The position numbers were made by a program, and so were the translations under genes. From Fimbriimonas sp. (GTDB taxonomy: Bacteria > Armatimonadota > Fimbriimonadia > Fimbriimonadales > Fimbriimonadaceae): DNA of 64,000 nt. Positions 1 to 7,779 of this stretch are shown here, piece after piece (within the stretch, counting starts at the first letter, position 1; every line of letters starts with the position of its first letter). The stretch is taken from positions 1-64,000 of the forward strand of contig JARXAE010000016.1 of the NCBI GenBank assembly GCA_029866005.1, in the 5' to 3' direction. Under the pieces are notes generated by a model. That model had not been told where the DNA came from, did no database searches, and worked only from the letters and a program-made list of their open reading frames with translations.

Positions 1-101
1 GCCCGATCTTGGTGCTTGCGGATCAGTTCATTGAGCGCCTCACGATCACCTCGTTGCGACTTCTCGATCAGAATATTGTCCGCCTGAAAATACTCGCTCA
101 A
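1..101 (-). CDS. Sigma-70 family (ECF-like) sigma factor, N-terminal fragment
   Basis: The frame read leftward from a TTG at 101-99 gives about 33 residues and runs off the window. It contains the stretch ILIEKSQRGDREALNELI, the usual start of sigma region 2 in ECF-type factors (L...A..GD..AF..L). The start is supported by an AGGTGA at 111-106, four bases upstream. An in-frame stop of the upstream DUF4446 gene at 146-144 limits how far the start could move. No ATG is available between that stop and the TTG. Its place 42 bp downstream of the DUF4446 gene on the same strand suggests co-transcription. The DNA-binding region 4 lies outside the window, so the sigma class cannot be decided. Confidence 0.6.
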   Translation of the reverse strand, partial: MSEYFQADNILIEKSQRGDREALNELIRKHQDR

Positions 102-143
102 TCGTTCACCTGGTACACAGTAGCCAACACAAGTTACCCGGTC

Positions 144-656
144 TCAACTTACCTTTGAGGGCGAGGTGACTGCCAGTTCGATTGCCTGTTGCTCTTCGTT
201 CGTCAAGTTTCTGTCTGACTTCCCTGCCATGAGTGGCTTGCCATAGACCCGCCCCGCCGCCCGACCGATGATGCTGCTGAGCACGACTCCGTCGCCATTA
301 TCATCGTAAACCGCCATGGCGAACGATTGAAGCCCACCGATGTCCTCAAAAGCATCGTAGCGTACGAGTCCTACATGACGTTTGGATCGCAGGAGTTTTC
401 GCTCGATCGTTTCGGTGCGACCTTCCAGGTTGATCACTTGCCGCTTCAGTTCCTCTCGCAACTTCCCATGCTGCACCAAAACGTCTTCAAGGTCGGCACC
501 CTCAACACCGGAAAGTAGAAGTCGCATTCGCGACTGTGCTTTTCGTACCCTCAGCATGAGGCTTACCAAAAACACACCAATAATGAAGTTGAGACCGAGA
601 AGAAAGGCGAGAACAAGACCTGAGTTATCGCGTAGAGAATCAAAGATTGTTGCCAT
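144..656 (-). CDS. DUF4446 family membrane-anchored protein
   Basis: This 170-residue protein has one N-terminal membrane helix (about residues 12-35), then a charged, probably coiled-coil stretch (about 55-90). A C-terminal domain carries the DUF4446 signature: VRYDAFEDIGGLQSFAMAVY, then DDNGDGVVLSSI, then a GR..GRVYGKPL segment. The function of the family is unknown; homologs are small membrane proteins in Firmicutes and related lineages, which is family knowledge rather than evidence here. It is transcribed divergently from lepB, with 50 bp between the starts, and runs toward the sigma-factor fragment. The start is the ATG at 656; no clear Shine-Dalgarno is visible. Confidence 0.8.
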   Translation of the reverse strand: MATIFDSLRDNSGLVLAFLLGLNFIIGVFLVSLMLRVRKAQSRMRLLLSGVEGADLEDVLVQHGKLREELKRQVINLEGRTETIERKLLRSKRHVGLVRYDAFEDIGGLQSFAMAVYDDNGDGVVLSSIIGRAAGRVYGKPLMAGKSDRNLTNEEQQAIELAVTSPSKVS

Positions 657-706
657 GACGCCAAGAACTTGAACAGCAGTATGCTAGAACATTAAGTATA
701 GCGGAC

Positions 707-1183
707 ATGGATGGCGACCTTATGGATAACGAATCGAACACAAAACCAAAAACGAAGCGAAGGGTTCGATTTTTCACGGTTTTTCTCTTGATCGTGCTCG
801 TTTTTGCTGCAGTCTTCGGGATCAATTTCAAAACTGCCGTCGTCGATGGCCAATCGATGAACCCAACTCTTACCAACGGTCAGAAGGTCTTGACCACCAA
901 AGCCTACTTTCTGGTCGGTTCAATCAAGAAAAACGATATTATTGTTTTGCGCGAAGAACGGGCTTCAGGCAAGTTCTTTATCAAGCGCGTTTACGGGCTC
1001 CCTGGTGATAAGATTCCGTGGGCACTCGCCCCCCAGGAATGGCCACTCGAAAACGGTCCCTACATCGTCCCAGAAGGTCGGATTTATGTCATTGGTGACA
1101 ACATCCTTCACAGTGACGACAGCCGAAAATTTGGGGCGTTTAAGCTGGAGAATGTGATCGGTAAGGTTGTTACATGGCGGTAA
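707..1183 (+). CDS. lepB: Signal peptidase I (S26)
   Basis: Signal peptidase I removes signal peptides from exported proteins at the outer face of the inner membrane. The 158-residue protein has a basic N-terminus, one membrane helix (about 21-42) and the S26 motifs: box B GQSMNPTL with catalytic Ser50, box D KRVYGLPGD with general-base Lys93, and box E GDNILHSDDSR. The size fits short single-helix Gram-positive-type enzymes. ATG 707 and ATG 722 are both possible starts; neither has a Shine-Dalgarno. A TATAGC hexamer at 697-702 sits four bases before ATG 707, which would fit a leaderless transcript. The last 10 bp overlap the Nudix gene, so the two are likely translated from one mRNA. Confidence 0.9.
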   Translation: MDGDLMDNESNTKPKTKRRVRFFTVFLLIVLVFAAVFGINFKTAVVDGQSMNPTLTNGQKVLTTKAYFLVGSIKKNDIIVLREERASGKFFIKRVYGLPGDKIPWALAPQEWPLENGPYIVPEGRIYVIGDNILHSDDSRKFGAFKLENVIGKVVTWR

Positions 1184-1653
1184 AGAAGTTCCCTTCCGGG
1201 AGTTATGGACGCCAGACGCTGCAGTTTTATCCAGCACCTTACAAGTCGCAGATTCGGGCATTTGCTGCACTTGTTTTTCCTTGGAAGGAAGAAGAAGTCC
1301 TGCTCTGCAATATCGAGGATCGAGGCTGGTGTATTCCGTCCGGTCGGGTTGAGGCTTACGAAACTTCCTTAGATGCCGTGAAGCGCGAGGCGCTTGAGGA
1401 AGCTGGGGCCCAACTTGAAGCGATTCAGTACATCGGTTGCTACCATATTCGTGAAAAGACGGAGGTGCGCTGGGCGGACGTTTACACTGCGAGAGTAACT
1501 GGTCTGCAGGAAATCACGGCCACGGAAGAGTCGTTGGGGCGTCAGTTCGTTACGATGGAGACCCTCCCGAATGTTTACTACCAGTGGGATCCCCAGACCG
1601 AAATGGTTTTCAATCACGCTTTGAACATCATGCGTCGTGCGGCAAACCTGTAA
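1174..1653 (+). CDS. Nudix hydrolase
   Basis: Nudix enzymes hydrolyse nucleoside diphosphates linked to another moiety, using Mg2+ or Mn2+. The 159-residue protein has a complete Nudix box at about residues 57-79: G, five residues, E, seven residues, then REALEEAG, matching the GX5EX7REUXEEXGU pattern. Nothing outside the box identifies the substrate; the PSGRVE and WADVYTARV segments are common to generic Nudix folds such as MutT-like or ADP-ribose pyrophosphatases. It starts inside the end of lepB in another frame (10-bp overlap), which indicates translational coupling. The substrate is unassigned. Confidence 0.85.
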   Translation: MAVKKFPSGSYGRQTLQFYPAPYKSQIRAFAALVFPWKEEEVLLCNIEDRGWCIPSGRVEAYETSLDAVKREALEEAGAQLEAIQYIGCYHIREKTEVRWADVYTARVTGLQEITATEESLGRQFVTMETLPNVYYQWDPQTEMVFNHALNIMRRAANL

Positions 1654-1672
1654 TCGTGCTAACATTCCATGC

Positions 1673-2479
1673 ATGGTCTCTAGCCTGATTCTCGCCGCCG
1701 CTCTCGCCAAGCCAATGCCTTTCAAACTCTGTGTCCAGGCCTGGACGTTCCACGAGTTCACAGCTTTTCAGGCCATCGAAAAAGCGGCGGCTGCCGGCGC
1801 GAAGTACATGGAGCTTTTCCCGGGACAAAAACTTAAGGATGGAGGAGATGCAAGTGTTGGACCTCAGATGTCGTCAGCAGACCAATCCGCGCTCAAGGCG
1901 CAGCTGGATAAGTACAAGATTCAGCCCGTAGCCTTTGGTGTAACCGGCATTGACACCGACATCAACAAAGCTCGTCCGCTCTTCGCTTGGGCAAAGTCGA
2001 TGGGAATTGAAATCCTCAATACAGAAAGCCATGATTCGATTGACACCATCGAAAAACTTGTCAAAGAGTTTGATATCAAGGTTGGGTTCCACAATCATCC
2101 GAAGCAACCTAACAACCCCAAGTACGTCATCTGGGACCCAAACTTTGTCTATAACCTTGTCAAGAATCGCGACAAGCGCATCGGCTCTTGTGCGGATACA
2201 GGTCACTGGGTACGCTCCGGGATCAAACCAACTGATGCTCTGAACATTCTCAAGGGTCGGGTTGTCAGTAGCCACCTGAAGGACCTCCACGAGTTCACTC
2301 CGGGCGGTCACGACATACCATACGGCCAGGGAGTTTCGGACGTCGCCGGAATCCTGGGCATCTACAACAAGATCAACATGACCGGTTCAGTCAGCGTTGA
2401 GTACGAATACAACTGGCAAACCAACGTCCCCGAGGTTGCCCAATGCCTTGGCTTCGTGCGCGGGCTCTACGCCAAGTAG
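1673..2479 (+). CDS. Sugar phosphate isomerase/epimerase (AP endonuclease 2-like TIM barrel)
   Basis: The protein (268 residues from ATG 1673) has the xylose-isomerase-like TIM-barrel pattern of PF01261: FKLCVQAWTFHEF at the first strand, GAKYMELFPG, VGFHNHPKQ (metal-ligand histidine), CADTGHWVRSG and SSHLKDLHEF. Such enzymes act on sugars or inositols in bacteria; the substrate cannot be read from sequence. The residues before KPMPFKLC look like a short signal peptide, so it may be exported. ATG 1673 is preferred over an in-frame ATG at 1637 inside the Nudix gene because a TAACAT hexamer sits at 1660-1665, seven bases upstream. The 3' end overlaps the convergent nuclease gene by 13 bp. A second member of this family is cut off at the right window edge. 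Confidence 0.82.
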   Translation: MVSSLILAAALAKPMPFKLCVQAWTFHEFTAFQAIEKAAAAGAKYMELFPGQKLKDGGDASVGPQMSSADQSALKAQLDKYKIQPVAFGVTGIDTDINKARPLFAWAKSMGIEILNTESHDSIDTIEKLVKEFDIKVGFHNHPKQPNNPKYVIWDPNFVYNLVKNRDKRIGSCADTGHWVRSGIKPTDALNILKGRVVSSHLKDLHEFTPGGHDIPYGQGVSDVAGILGIYNKINMTGSVSVEYEYNWQTNVPEVAQCLGFVRGLYAK

Positions 2480-3240
2480 TCGCTCGCAAACACCGCGTCA
2501 AACGTGGCGGATTTCTTCATCTCGTATGCGATTTCCGCCAACCGCTCCATGTTGACCACGTCCTCACGGTTATAGGCGACGAGGCGGTCCAAAGCGCCTT
2601 GGTTGCGGGTCATCTCCCATTTGCGCCAAAGAAGGATGGCATCGTATCCGTTCAGCCCATCAGTATCTCCACCGCGATCGATTCCAAAGAACTTCTCGAT
2701 CTTTTTCAAACCTCCACCAACGCCGACCGACTTCAGGGTCGGGCATAAATCAACATGAACTTGGTCTATAACCAATCGTGGAAATGCTTTGAGAATGATG
2801 GGCAAGTCAAAACTTGCTCCAAAAAAGGTGACGATCATCGAAAAGTGGCTGATTCGGTCCCGGAATGATTCTAGCGATTGCTTCCGGATGAAACACTCAA
2901 ACTCTTGACCATCGTAAAGACCGATCATCGTGATCGATTGTCCGCCCTTGCCACCATCAGTCTCAATGTCGACGTAGGCACAAGATTCTCGAAACGAGGG
3001 AAATGCCCGCCAGGCTTCTTTCAATCCAAGCAACGGGGTGAAAAACTGGTGCTCACCTTGGGCTAGTGCTTCAACCGAGCGATTGAGAACTCGTTCGACC
3101 TTGTCTACGTCAGCGGCTCCAAACGACAAATCCCCAAGATTGTCCAGCGCGTCTTGCCACGTTAGGCAACCGCGCTTCCATAGGGTCTGCTCCATCTGCG
3201 AGCCGACCCCTGGGATGTGGATAAACGTATTCTGCAGCAA
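2467..3240 (-). CDS. Ribonuclease H-like (YprB/DEDD-type) exonuclease domain protein
   Basis: The C-terminal two thirds form a ribonuclease H-like domain of the YprB type (PF13482). They contain AYVDIETDG with the DxE metal-binding pair, MIVTFFGASFDLPIIL, and YNREDVVNMERL with the late aspartates of DEDD exonucleases. The first ~60 residues (TFIHIPGVGSQMEQTLW) resemble a helix-hairpin-helix entry often seen before this domain. The open frame reaches 3324, but that part lies inside the upstream gene. The TTG at 3240, two bases after that gene's stop, is the more natural start and gives 257 residues. The substrate (RNA or DNA) is unknown. It is co-directional with the 3243-3776 gene and convergent with the isomerase. 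Confidence 0.72.
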   Translation of the reverse strand: MLQNTFIHIPGVGSQMEQTLWKRGCLTWQDALDNLGDLSFGAADVDKVERVLNRSVEALAQGEHQFFTPLLGLKEAWRAFPSFRESCAYVDIETDGGKGGQSITMIGLYDGQEFECFIRKQSLESFRDRISHFSMIVTFFGASFDLPIILKAFPRLVIDQVHVDLCPTLKSVGVGGGLKKIEKFFGIDRGGDTDGLNGYDAILLWRKWEMTRNQGALDRLVAYNREDVVNMERLAEIAYEMKKSATFDAVFASDYLA

Positions 3241-3242
3241 GG

Positions 3243-3776
3243 TTAGTCGATCTTGACCTTTGGCCTGGAAGCGGGAGCAAGATCTGGGCGAGGCACTGCA
3301 AACGTGGTGCCACCTGAGCCCCAATAGCGGAGCTTGTCGCCTGTGATCTGATAGGTTCCAGTCATTCCGGTCTTATCGAATTCGCCATAAAGTCGAAAGA
3401 TGCCCATTCCGTTATAGCGCGCAGTCAAGTCTCGCCCGAACCACTGGATTGCCTTGAACGTTCCGTCGACAACAATTCGCCCTTGACCGTGGTAGAGCAC
3501 TCGCTCCCGATCTTTATTGTCGTACTCTTTTCGGATATTGCCAGCAATCTGGATCGGTGCGTTGGGCTTGTATCCAACGAGCAAAACCGTTCCCTTAAAA
3601 TTCATTTCAAGTTTGCCGTATGCGTTTCGCTCCCCCGGGCTAACAATCTTGAAGCTACCTAGAGCAGCCTTCAAGACGATCTCGCCGGTGTCTCCCGCAG
3701 GCTTTGCGGCAGGAGTTTGTGGCGCTGCAAAAGCAGGAAGGATCAAGAGTGGGAGAATAGAAACTCGAAAATTCAT
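3243..3776 (-). CDS. Secreted protein of unknown function
   Basis: This 177-residue product starts with a plausible signal peptide (MNFRVSILPLLILPAFA, cleavage near AFA-AP). The mature part is rich in beta-strand patterns (GKLEMNFKGTVLLVGY, GRIVVDGTFKAIQWF, GIFRLYGEFDKTGMTGTYQI). It is reminiscent of the OstA-like or lipocalin-like exported proteins common in this kind of genome, but I do not recognise a named family. It is transcribed just ahead of the RNase H-like gene (2-bp gap) and diverges from ccmE with 75 bp between starts. Confidence 0.7.
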   Translation of the reverse strand: MNFRVSILPLLILPAFAAPQTPAAKPAGDTGEIVLKAALGSFKIVSPGERNAYGKLEMNFKGTVLLVGYKPNAPIQIAGNIRKEYDNKDRERVLYHGQGRIVVDGTFKAIQWFGRDLTARYNGMGIFRLYGEFDKTGMTGTYQITGDKLRYWGSGGTTFAVPRPDLAPASRPKVKID

Positions 3777-3851
3777 ATTGACTACCGATAGTATGGCAAA
3801 TTTGGTGCCACGGAGGGGAGATTCACTGACATCTCGGAGCGTAGAACCACT

Positions 3852-4259
3852 ATGTCGGACAAGTCTCCGGTACCATTAGTTCCAGCTATGCGCGGTTCCA
3901 CGATCCTTCCCGTCCTGATTTCGGTCGTCGCGATCGGAGTCGTTGTGGCTGTCTTCAGCCAAGGCGCGTCACCCTACATAACCGTCGCCGAAGCCCGCAA
4001 CCTCTCCTCAGATCGGCTGAACCTTGGTCTTGATCTCGACAAAAAGTCTATTTCAAAAAGCATCAAGTCGGGTGCCATCGAGTTCGATGGCAAGGATAAG
4101 AACGGGGAGAAGATTCACGTTATCTACAAAGGGGATCCCGTGAACAACCTAGACCAAGCAGATCGAGTAACCGCCATCGGTAAGCTTGACGGAGACAATT
4201 TTGTTGCTGAGCAACTGCTCACCAAGTGCCCAAGCAAGTACGAAGCCGAAAAGAAGTAA
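3852..4259 (+). CDS. ccmE: Cytochrome c maturation heme chaperone CcmE, CxxxY type
   Basis: CcmE carries heme covalently in the periplasm and hands it to the CcmF lyase in System I cytochrome c maturation. The 135-residue protein has an N-terminal membrane anchor (about 15-37) and the OB-fold pattern of the family (SGAIEFDGKDKNGEKIHVIY, GDPVNNLDQADRVTAIGKL, FVAEQLLTKCPSKYE). The classical heme-attaching histidine in the HxxxY motif is replaced by Cys126 in CPSKY, i.e. CxxxY as described for Desulfovibrio and some archaea. Only ccmF follows, after 3 bp; ccmA, B, C, D, G and H are not in the window. The start could also be the ATG at 3888, but the family length favours 3852. Confidence 0.88.
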   Translation: MSDKSPVPLVPAMRGSTILPVLISVVAIGVVVAVFSQGASPYITVAEARNLSSDRLNLGLDLDKKSISKSIKSGAIEFDGKDKNGEKIHVIYKGDPVNNLDQADRVTAIGKLDGDNFVAEQLLTKCPSKYEAEKK

Positions 4260-4262
4260 AAA

Positions 4263-6650
4263 ATGGACAAGGATGCCCAGTTAGCCCAGCTCGCCAACGC
4301 CCCCGTCTGGGGCAATATTCTCGGTGCAGTTGGACGCTACAGCATCATTCTTGCCCTGTTCGGTTTTGTCCTGGCGATTGTCTTTAGCATCAAGGATGTT
4401 GCAAAGCTGCGCAGACTCTCTTTCGGGACAGCATGCATATTTGTGATCGTCGCGTTCGGCACGCTGATCAGCCTCTTCCTCACCAACCAGTTTCAGTTCA
4501 AATACGTTGCCGAGCACAGCGAATCGATCAACCCTCTGATCTACAAAATCTCCGCCCTTTGGACTGGCCAGCAGGGCAGCTTTCTGCTCTGGGCGTTCTG
4601 GAGCGCAATCTGCGCAGGTCTCACCTTCCGTCGAGCTCAAGGGCTTGAGCGAGGCTACACCGCCATCTGGTCGGTCATCCTTGGCCTACTCGCCGGAATT
4701 CTCACTCGCGAAACTCCCTTCCAGCTGATAGAAGAAGTAATCACGACGAAAGGTGTCATCAAAATGCCTTTCGACGGAAACGGCATGGTGCCGACGCTCC
4801 AGAACTACTGGAACAACATCCACCCTCCCGTTGTCTTCTTCGGTTTTGCCTCGCTCGCGATCCCCTTCTGTTATGCCATGGCCGGAGTTCTCCACAAGGA
4901 CACAACTGAGTGGGTTAAGCTCACGCGCGGTCCGGTCATTTTTGGACTCACGATCCTGGGTGTTGGCATTTCCTTAGGCGGTTTATGGGCCTACGAGACG
5001 CTCAACTGGGGCGGTTTTTGGGGCTGGGATCCTGTCGAAAACGTTTCGCTTGTCCCATGGCTGTTCCTCGTTGTGCTAAGCCACGGCATCATCATGCAGA
5101 CGACTCGGAAGAAGTGGGTCAGCACGAATGTGTTTCTTGGCGGACTTCCTTTCATCAGCTTTGTCTATGGGACATTTCTGACCCGAAGCGGTCTCTTAGA
5201 CAAAGTCAGTAACCACAGCTTCGCCCAAATGGAGCGTGGGGCACTCCAAATTCTGCGAACTGGCATGTTCGCGATGATGATCGCCTTCGTGGCGGCGTAT
5301 ATCATCACCCTTCGTCGCCAGCCAAAGACGGAGAACCGCCAACCTGAACCCGGCGTCAATCGAGAAACCTTTTATCAAATGGGCATGCTCAGCCTCTGCC
5401 TTCTTGCTTCGGTGATCGCACTGGGAATGAGCTGGCCAGTCATTACTGCATTAAGGGGCGGCGAAGGCGCCCGGGTTGAGGAGGCTGTTTACCACCGAGC
5501 CCTAATTTGGTTTTTCGTGCCGATCATGATCGCGATTGCCGTTGGCCCTATCGCCAGTTGGAAGCGCGAGCAGATCAAGTCTCTGACCAGCCGCTTGGTT
5601 GTCCTCCTCAGCGTCAGCCTCGGCCTCGTCGGAGCTTTGCTGATCATCTTCAAGAACGAGAAGTTTGGGGTTCGGATCACCCCCGGCGCAACGCTCCACA
5701 CCCCGATTCAAGGCTTCGACATTCCACTCGTTCTGGGAATGGCGGGAATCATGTTCCTGGCCATCTTCCCCGCGCTCACCAACCTTTGGCGAGCGATCGA
5801 GCTATCGAAGCGCTCCAAGCTCGGAACCGGCCCATTCATCTCCCACTTCGGAATCTGCCTCCTACTCGGTGGGCTCCTTATCTCGCGTGGTTTCGAACGA
5901 GAGGCAGATATTACTGTCACCACCCAAACCCCTGGGGAGGGAATCGGTTACAAGGTTGCCTTCAAGGAATATGATTGGAACAAGCGAACCGATCGTAACA
6001 ACCGCGTCAAGTTCGAAGTGACGGATCCAGACGGTCATCAGTTCGAAATCGCCCCAACGCTCTTCTATCACCAAATGGGGGGTCCGGAGAGTCCTGAGAA
6101 CGCGCAAGTTTGGCCTTACATCGTCCAGACCTTTAGCCACGATCTGAACTTTGCGATGGGCGAGCCGGTCGTCGAATTCTTTAAGCCTGCAATGAACCTC
6201 AAAGAGGGAGAGACGAAGACCCAATCAAGCGTCACAATCAAGCACCTCAAGTCAACCAATAATGGCAAATTTGGTCAAGCCGGGGCTGAGTTTGGTGCAG
6301 TACTAGAAATTAGCTACGAGGACAGAGGGGAGTTGAAGAAGTTCAATGTCAATCCAACTCTTAAACTCACCGAAGGTGGGCTTCAGCCGTCACTTCATCC
6401 AGCAGGAGATTTCCAGGTCGCCTTAGAATCGATGAACGCAAACGACAAGTCAGTAAACGTTCAGTTGTACGTCAACCCACCGTTCTTCCCCATCAAGCTG
6501 TTCTACAAGCCTCTCACATCTTTGGTCTGGATCGGAACTGGTGTGTTCCTGATTGGCGGTCTGATGAGTGCGGCAAACCGAAGGCTTAAACGGTCTGCCA
6601 TAATAACAACCGAGAACACGAATGCGTCTGTCCCAGCTACTGAAGGCTAA
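4263..6650 (+). CDS. ccmF: Cytochrome c-type biogenesis heme lyase CcmF
   Basis: CcmF joins heme to apocytochrome c CxxCH motifs in the cytoplasmic membrane. The 795-residue protein is strongly hydrophobic with about 15 predicted helices. It contains the tryptophan-rich WWD domain (WGGFWGWDPVENVSLVPWL, residues ~247-265) that holds periplasmic heme, and FGFASLAIPFCYAMAG ahead of it. A large periplasmic segment (about 530-750) precedes the last helix, and the length is slightly above the usual 630-700. It follows ccmE by 3 bp and overlaps panD by 29 bp, so the three genes are probably one transcript. Pairing with a CxxxY CcmE suggests the alternative heme-transfer chemistry. Confidence 0.93.
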   Translation: MDKDAQLAQLANAPVWGNILGAVGRYSIILALFGFVLAIVFSIKDVAKLRRLSFGTACIFVIVAFGTLISLFLTNQFQFKYVAEHSESINPLIYKISALWTGQQGSFLLWAFWSAICAGLTFRRAQGLERGYTAIWSVILGLLAGILTRETPFQLIEEVITTKGVIKMPFDGNGMVPTLQNYWNNIHPPVVFFGFASLAIPFCYAMAGVLHKDTTEWVKLTRGPVIFGLTILGVGISLGGLWAYETLNWGGFWGWDPVENVSLVPWLFLVVLSHGIIMQTTRKKWVSTNVFLGGLPFISFVYGTFLTRSGLLDKVSNHSFAQMERGALQILRTGMFAMMIAFVAAYIITLRRQPKTENRQPEPGVNRETFYQMGMLSLCLLASVIALGMSWPVITALRGGEGARVEEAVYHRALIWFFVPIMIAIAVGPIASWKREQIKSLTSRLVVLLSVSLGLVGALLIIFKNEKFGVRITPGATLHTPIQGFDIPLVLGMAGIMFLAIFPALTNLWRAIELSKRSKLGTGPFISHFGICLLLGGLLISRGFEREADITVTTQTPGEGIGYKVAFKEYDWNKRTDRNNRVKFEVTDPDGHQFEIAPTLFYHQMGGPESPENAQVWPYIVQTFSHDLNFAMGEPVVEFFKPAMNLKEGETKTQSSVTIKHLKSTNNGKFGQAGAEFGAVLEISYEDRGELKKFNVNPTLKLTEGGLQPSLHPAGDFQVALESMNANDKSVNVQLYVNPPFFPIKLFYKPLTSLVWIGTGVFLIGGLMSAANRRLKRSAIITTENTNASVPATEG

Positions 6651-6984
6651 GCTCCACCACGCTAGAATCACCTACTGCAACCCGGATTACATCGGGTCAA
6701 TCGAGATCGGCGCCGAGCTGATGGAGGCTGTCGGCATCCAAGACGGTGAGCTGGTTCATATCTGGAGCGTCACCGGAACCTCGAGAATTACAACCTACGC
6801 CTTCGCGGGTCCTAAAGGAACCATCGGCATCAACGGCGGTGCCGCCCACTTCTTCAAGTCCGGCGAGAAAGTCATCATCGCGGCTTTCGACCTCTCGGAT
6901 GAACCGATCATCCCACGCGTCCTACTCTTGGACAAGAACAACGCAATCGAACGCGATATGACGCCGTTCTCCGTCATTGGATAG
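6622..6984 (+). CDS. panD: Aspartate 1-decarboxylase (pyruvoyl enzyme)
   Basis: PanD makes beta-alanine from L-aspartate for pantothenate and coenzyme A. The 120-residue proenzyme shows the family pattern: KAKLHHARITYCNPDY, then the self-cleavage site Gly25-Ser26 (YIGSIEI) that creates the pyruvoyl group on the alpha chain, then TTYAFAGPKG, GINGGAAHFF and KVIIAAFDL. The length fits the family (~115-127). The start lies 29 bp inside the end of ccmF in another frame, so translation is likely coupled; the metabolic link to heme maturation is not obvious. No other pan genes are present in the window. Confidence 0.93.
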   Translation: MRLSQLLKAKLHHARITYCNPDYIGSIEIGAELMEAVGIQDGELVHIWSVTGTSRITTYAFAGPKGTIGINGGAAHFFKSGEKVIIAAFDLSDEPIIPRVLLLDKNNAIERDMTPFSVIG

Positions 6985-7051
6985 CGTTACAGTCTCGGCA
7001 CAATTGATGGGTAGGTTCAAACGATTCCGTGGAATGCGTTGTACACTACAG

Positions 7052-7489
7052 ATGTTGAAGTTGCAAAGACTCATCCATTTGGTGCTCTTCCTTGCGCTGG
7101 CGATCTGCCAGGTGCCGGGGAGCGTGGTTGGGGGTCGATGCGAGATGGCTTGTTGCAAGCCGGAAATTACCGCCGAGAGACAACTTCAAGAGAAAAACAG
7201 TTGTTGTTGCGCATCGATCGTTGTCCACAAACATGTCGATAACGATGCGGCAAGTTCAACTCCCGTCAGCGGGGATGTTGAAAGCGTCGCAATCTCAGAG
7301 CCAATTCGAATCCTTCCATCTGGTGCGGTTCTTCGAAGCCAAGAGCCGATTCCTCACGCCCAGGGTCCACCTGGGCGAGGAGTTGTCTGGCTCCCGCCAA
7401 CTCGGGCCCCACCCGTTTCCTGGCGAACCGACTCGTCAACGGTGCCTTGTTGCACCCATTCCCAAAAAGGAAACAGAAATCATGCTTAA
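7052..7489 (+). CDS. Small exported Cys-rich protein, unknown function
   Basis: From ATG 7052 the frame encodes 145 residues with a clear signal peptide (MLKLQRLIHLVLFLALAICQ). Cysteine pairs and triplets follow (CEMACCKPE, NSCCCAS, VPCCTH), plus a proline-rich WLPPTRAPPV segment. Paired cysteines in an exported protein suggest metal or thiol chemistry, but no family is recognised. A TACACT hexamer at 7042-7047 lies four bases before the start and there is no Shine-Dalgarno, fitting a leaderless mRNA. The frame is open upstream to 6977, but those residues precede the signal peptide. Its stop overlaps the start of the next Cys-rich gene (cATGctTAA arrangement). The frame could also be fortuitous; the signal peptide argues against that. 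Confidence 0.55.
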   Translation: MLKLQRLIHLVLFLALAICQVPGSVVGGRCEMACCKPEITAERQLQEKNSCCCASIVVHKHVDNDAASSTPVSGDVESVAISEPIRILPSGAVLRSQEPIPHAQGPPGRGVVWLPPTRAPPVSWRTDSSTVPCCTHSQKGNRNHA

Positions 7490-7715
7490 CACAATCAAAC
7501 TGGGCGCTATCGCCCTCCTCCTCGTCGTCACCACCGCCGGTATCGCACAACACGCTCCTACCCAGAAGCCTGGCAAGCCAGCCTGCTGTGCAAAGGGATC
7601 CTGCTGCAAGGACAAGAAGTGCAAGAAATGCGCAAAGTGCAAGATGTGCAAGTCCGGAAAGTGCGATGCCAAGAACGGTAGCTGCTGCGCAAAGGGCGGC
7701 TGCTGCGCTAAGTAA
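7482..7715 (+). CDS. Small exported Cys/Lys-rich protein, possible metal-binding
   Basis: This 77-residue protein has a signal peptide (residues 1-22, TAGIAQ) and a 50-residue mature part. The mature part holds 13 cysteines spaced among lysines, in units such as CCAKGSCCKDKKC, KKCAKCKMCKSGKC, GSCCAKGGCCAK. The repeated CC and CxxC spacing resembles metallothionein-like metal binding; this is inference. The start ATG 7482 is backed by an AAGGAAA Shine-Dalgarno and lies within the last codons of the preceding Cys-rich gene, so the two are coupled. A strong terminator follows at 7739-7770. Confidence 0.75.
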   Translation: MLNTIKLGAIALLLVVTTAGIAQHAPTQKPGKPACCAKGSCCKDKKCKKCAKCKMCKSGKCDAKNGSCCAKGGCCAK

Positions 7716-7738
7716 CGGCTAATCGCTCAATCACAAAC

Positions 7739-7770
7739 GGCCCCAAGCGTTTCATCGCTTGGGGCCCTTA
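7739..7770 (+). terminator. Rho-independent-type terminator after the Cys-rich genes
   Basis: A perfect 11-bp stem GGCCCCAAGCG (7739-7749) / CGCTTGGGGCC (7756-7766) closes a six-base loop and is followed by CTTATCATT. It ends the plus-strand pair of Cys-rich genes just before the convergent pseudopilin gene (stop at 7780) and may serve both directions. The T-tract is weak. Confidence 0.75.
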
Positions 7771-7779
7771 TCATTAGAG

